From positions 4,960,001 to 5,024,000 of the forward strand of contig CM059582.1 of NCBI GenBank assembly GCA_030407085.1: a stretch of 64,000 bases of DNA, written 5' to 3'. The stretch comes from Trichopria drosophilae (taxonomy: Eukaryota > Arthropoda > Insecta > Hymenoptera > Diapriidae). This document shows positions 61,359-64,000 of the stretch, in pieces; the first letter of the stretch is position 1, and each line of letters opens with the position of its first letter. The translations under genes were made by a program, and so were the position numbers. The notes beneath the pieces are model-generated. The model was not told the DNA's origin. It saw nothing but the letters and a program-made list of their open reading frames with translations, and made no database searches.

Positions 61359-61550
61359 CACTGAGAGAAATATGAAAGAATTTTCATACTAAACGTAATG
61401 GTAATTTACTATTGGTTCACCAATACTACTATAAATAATACGTAATAATACTTCAATTATGTCTGAAACTACGTGTAATGGTCTGGATTACTATTTGTAG
61501 TAGTTGGGTTATATTTAACTACTGCGAGTAGTATTTTATATCACTGTGTT
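61359..61550. mobile_element. Possible MITE, ~190 bp, CACTGAGAGAAATA-type ends
   Basis: Left CACTGAGAGAAATATGAAAG and right the reverse complement of ACACAGTGATATAAAATA are similar in form to the CACGGAGAAA family. The interior is rich in the words ACTACT, TAGTAGT and AATAATAC in both orientations. The termini are diverged, and no target duplication is certain. Confidence 0.3.
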
Positions 61551-61679
61551 TTCTCAATGTTGGACGAAGATAGTATTGACTGAACGTTAGAACAAAATCG
61601 AGTCATGTGCACCATTCTTTAAAATTATTGAATTATGCTATAAATATTTCCTCTAGACATGTTCAACCGACCGCAATGG

Positions 61680-62690
61680 AAACGATTGGTAAAAAAACGA
61701 TAAACCTTTAATTCATCGAATAAGGGGAGCTTAGAAATCCTTTTCCTCTCGCGTCGTTAGACAGCGGGAAACTACCCAGCGAACACCTACTCCGATACAA
61801 ACGGCGTTTTTCTCATTTCCTCTGACGAGATGAAACGGCCGCCATCGAGTCATCCTTATAAATCCGAACTGGAAAAGGATTGGCTCACCTATATTTTCCA
61901 AAGGCCGTAAAATCGCGGGTTTCGCCGCCGTCGACCCGGAAACGCAGTTTCGGATAATTCAGCTCGATTGCACCGTAAAGCAGAACTCGGTCGGATCCAA
62001 TTAACGGCGTAGGTTTGTTGCCCGGCGAACGGTTGATTCAACCGACGAACCAGTGAGCCGGTTTAGAGGAACCGACTCACGATACTTTTAACGTGTCCGT
62101 ACGGTTGTTGGTTACGTTTTCCTCTATATGTGTGTCTGCTTACACAAGGAAACTGGTTCGTATTACTGTAACTATGTTCGTAGCTTCATTCGCGAGCAGC
62201 AGGGTCTGGGTCCGCTTTTTTTTTCCAAGACTCCCAGACACCGTAAAATACGACCAAGGATAGGAATCACGGCACGACCTTTACGCCCTCCACCTCTTAC
62301 CTATTTTCTTTTCTTCTTTTGGCTTTTCTCTCGACAACGTTAATTCTGCCTCATTCCGCTGGCGACCGGGACTCTTCGATCTTGGAACGTTCGGCGATTA
62401 CAAGGACCACCATCGAGAGGACGATGAAGTCGGGGCAGACCGTATAGAAACAATTCGAACGTTTCTTTACACGCGGTGAAGTAGTGTCTCTTGACGTCAT
62501 TCCGTCGCCGTTTTACTCAAAGCTCCTCCTCCGTTTTCTCAGCTTCACTGCACTGTCCTGGCAGAGCTGTTTAAATTCCGCTCTCTATTAAACTCGGCTC
62601 GCAAAGAGCGCCTCTGGAAAGAGTTTACACGCCGGGAAAACCTTTTGTTAATTTAGCGACGGTCGAGGAATTTATCCTGGTATCAAACAC
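61680..62690. promoter_or_regulatory. 1 kb CpG-rich island
   Basis: Starts at AAGGGGAGCTTAGAAATCCT-like DNA and ends near 62690, where AT-rich DNA resumes. Dense CpG, unique sequence, with pyrimidine tracts at 62212-62226 and 62300-62332. One plus frame (62264-62473, 69 codons) reads GLFDLGTFGDYKDHHREDDE near its end, but it has no ATG and no clear splice sites. The frame at 62128-62343 has no motif. Best read as promoter or enhancer DNA of a gene to the right or left of the window. Confidence 0.3.
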
Positions 62691-63559
62691 TCACTGAATT
62701 TCTAGAGATTTTCATGGGATTTTCGACAAAGTATCAAGAGATTTCGTATTTTAATATATCAATTGTTCCTGAGGAAACACCTGTCGAATCCCAACTTAGT
62801 ATGATTCTCACTATCGCTAAGTTTATACTTATGTCGCAACCGAGCTTGGACTTATTTTAACCCGGTATTATTATTGTACCCAATGACCTCAATTCTACCC
62901 GACCAGTATTCTCTAACTATAGCAGCTGCAGATTACTTTTTCGTCTACCCTTGCAGTCCTTCTGCATATCCGGTCTTTCAGGCGCAGCTACATTAGTGTC
63001 TTTGTTTCTACTTTGGATGAAGATGTTATAAAATTCAGCGCGAAATGATTGTCAACATCAAAGGTTCGCCTCTCTCCGATTAATTGACAAACGTTGGCAA
63101 CTCTAAAGATAATACAAGACTTTACAAGCAACATCCATCCAAACCCAGTCCTCCCTAAATTTAAGCGTAGATCACTTTCGTATCACATTTGCTCTAGGGG
63201 TCAAGGAAAACTACGGAAAACCCTGACGGATTCAGTCATCCAATTATCTAATTATCAGAAAAAGCCGAGTAATAAAGGACTACACTCCAAGTTATAGTCC
63301 CATTAGGATGCTTAATTTATTGTTAGAAGAACTCGTCAACCCACAGGACTACTTAGTCGGAGCACGAGAAACTCTTCACGATTTTGCGAGTCGTCCTTGC
63401 GCATGGAATATACTAATATGTACGGTACATTATCGAAATTTTCTTGTCTTCATACGTACATAAAACTAGGAGGTAATATAACATCATAATACATCTCATC
63501 GCCTACTATTTTTATTTCATTGCTTTACTCTTATAAGGGCAGCTATTTTTTCTCAATCT

Positions 63560-64000
63560 TTTGACATTTCACTTATTCTTTTTTTACGCATCAACGGTTC
63601 GCTACTCAATATTTCCTCCCTTTTTTCACATTCTCTTCTCACTTCTTTATTTCTGTTGCTATCGCCGTTTCCGGAACTCTCGCTGCTTCTCTTAAAGCTC
63701 TCCATTTCTTACTATCTTTTTGTCTCACTCCTTAAATCAACGTTACTTTATGCCCTTCCCTCTCAGTTTCCATGCGTTTTCTCCTTTCCCGCTGTTTCCC
63801 CCTAGCTCGTGGAAGCTCTCGTCGCGCCAAGAGGGAATAACGAAGAAAATCGCGTCCCGCGCTTTCCGGGAAATTGCGTTTTAAACTTCGACGGAGTGCC
63901 TTACTCGCGACGCTCTTACCGCTCGCTCCACCGCTGAATCGGGAAAGATCGTCGTATTCCCGCATGTATGCCTTGTTAAAGTCTGTTCAAAGTCAATCGA
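63560..64000. other. Pyrimidine-rich, then CpG-rich window edge
   Basis: 63540-63830 is strongly biased to C/T on the plus strand (many TTTCTC, CTTCC and CCTTTCCC words). 63830-63960 is CpG-rich with GCGTCCCGCGCTTTCCGGGA. A 77-codon minus frame (63732-63965) is rich in Arg and Ser, without a recognisable domain. The region may be the edge of a promoter or exon lying beyond 64000. Confidence 0.3.

Overview
This is about 64 kb of AT-rich insect nuclear DNA. It is mostly intergenic or intronic, with short CpG-rich islands. Several things point to an insect and fit Hymenoptera best: (1) strong local GC heterogeneity; (2) dispersed repeats carrying the word AAAATGGCGGATCC, the word TTCAAATAACCTT, or an end in CACCCTGTATA; (3) scattered two-unit TTAGG words (the arthropod telomere motif); (4) insect-type transposons (pogo-like, TTAA-inserting, Penelope-like). 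The order is inferred from general knowledge of such repeats. There is no bacterial, viral or organellar signature.

Only one protein gene can be reconstructed with confidence. It lies on the + strand at the right. A short first coding exon (start 47682, donor 47695) sits at the edge of a CpG-rich island and fits in phase to exons at 55198-55467 and 55721-55851. The product is a predicted 137-residue tail-anchored membrane protein with a Pro-rich cytosolic N-terminal region, a CLTC motif, one membrane segment and a His/Arg-rich tail. A second exon (55080-55104) with its own ATG and the same exit phase could give an alternative N-terminus. Three weaker exon candidates stand alone on the + strand: 13758-13872 (HEAT-repeat-like), 18407-18453 and 42319-42499.

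Layout. 0-7 kb: AT-rich desert with a LINE RNase H relic, a 0.3 kb inverted-repeat MITE and a decayed tRNA-Thr-like sequence. 7.6-14.7 kb: GC-rich islands (probable regulatory DNA), a 657 bp fold-back, a pogo-type MITE and the isolated coding-like exon. 15-25 kb: unclassified repeats, a CpG island with a duplicated GGCGCC palindrome, a tandem repeat, and a decayed Penelope-like retroelement with a readable GIY-YIG domain. 25-41 kb: mostly featureless AT-rich DNA with a few repeats. 41-47 kb: pogo-type elements, a 223 bp perfect direct duplication next to a 92 bp-armed perfect hairpin flanked by TTAA, and paired repeats. 47.5-48.8 kb: CpG island with the presumed promoter and first exon. 49.5-51.1 kb: three TTAA-type elements nested in one another. 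55-56.2 kb: the terminal exons of the gene. 56.7 kb: a long (AT)n tract. 58-61 kb: repeats. 61.7-64 kb: another extended GC-rich region.

Splice sites, phases, inverted repeats and duplications were read from the sequence. Family assignments rest on recalled signatures. Regulatory roles for the GC islands are inference.
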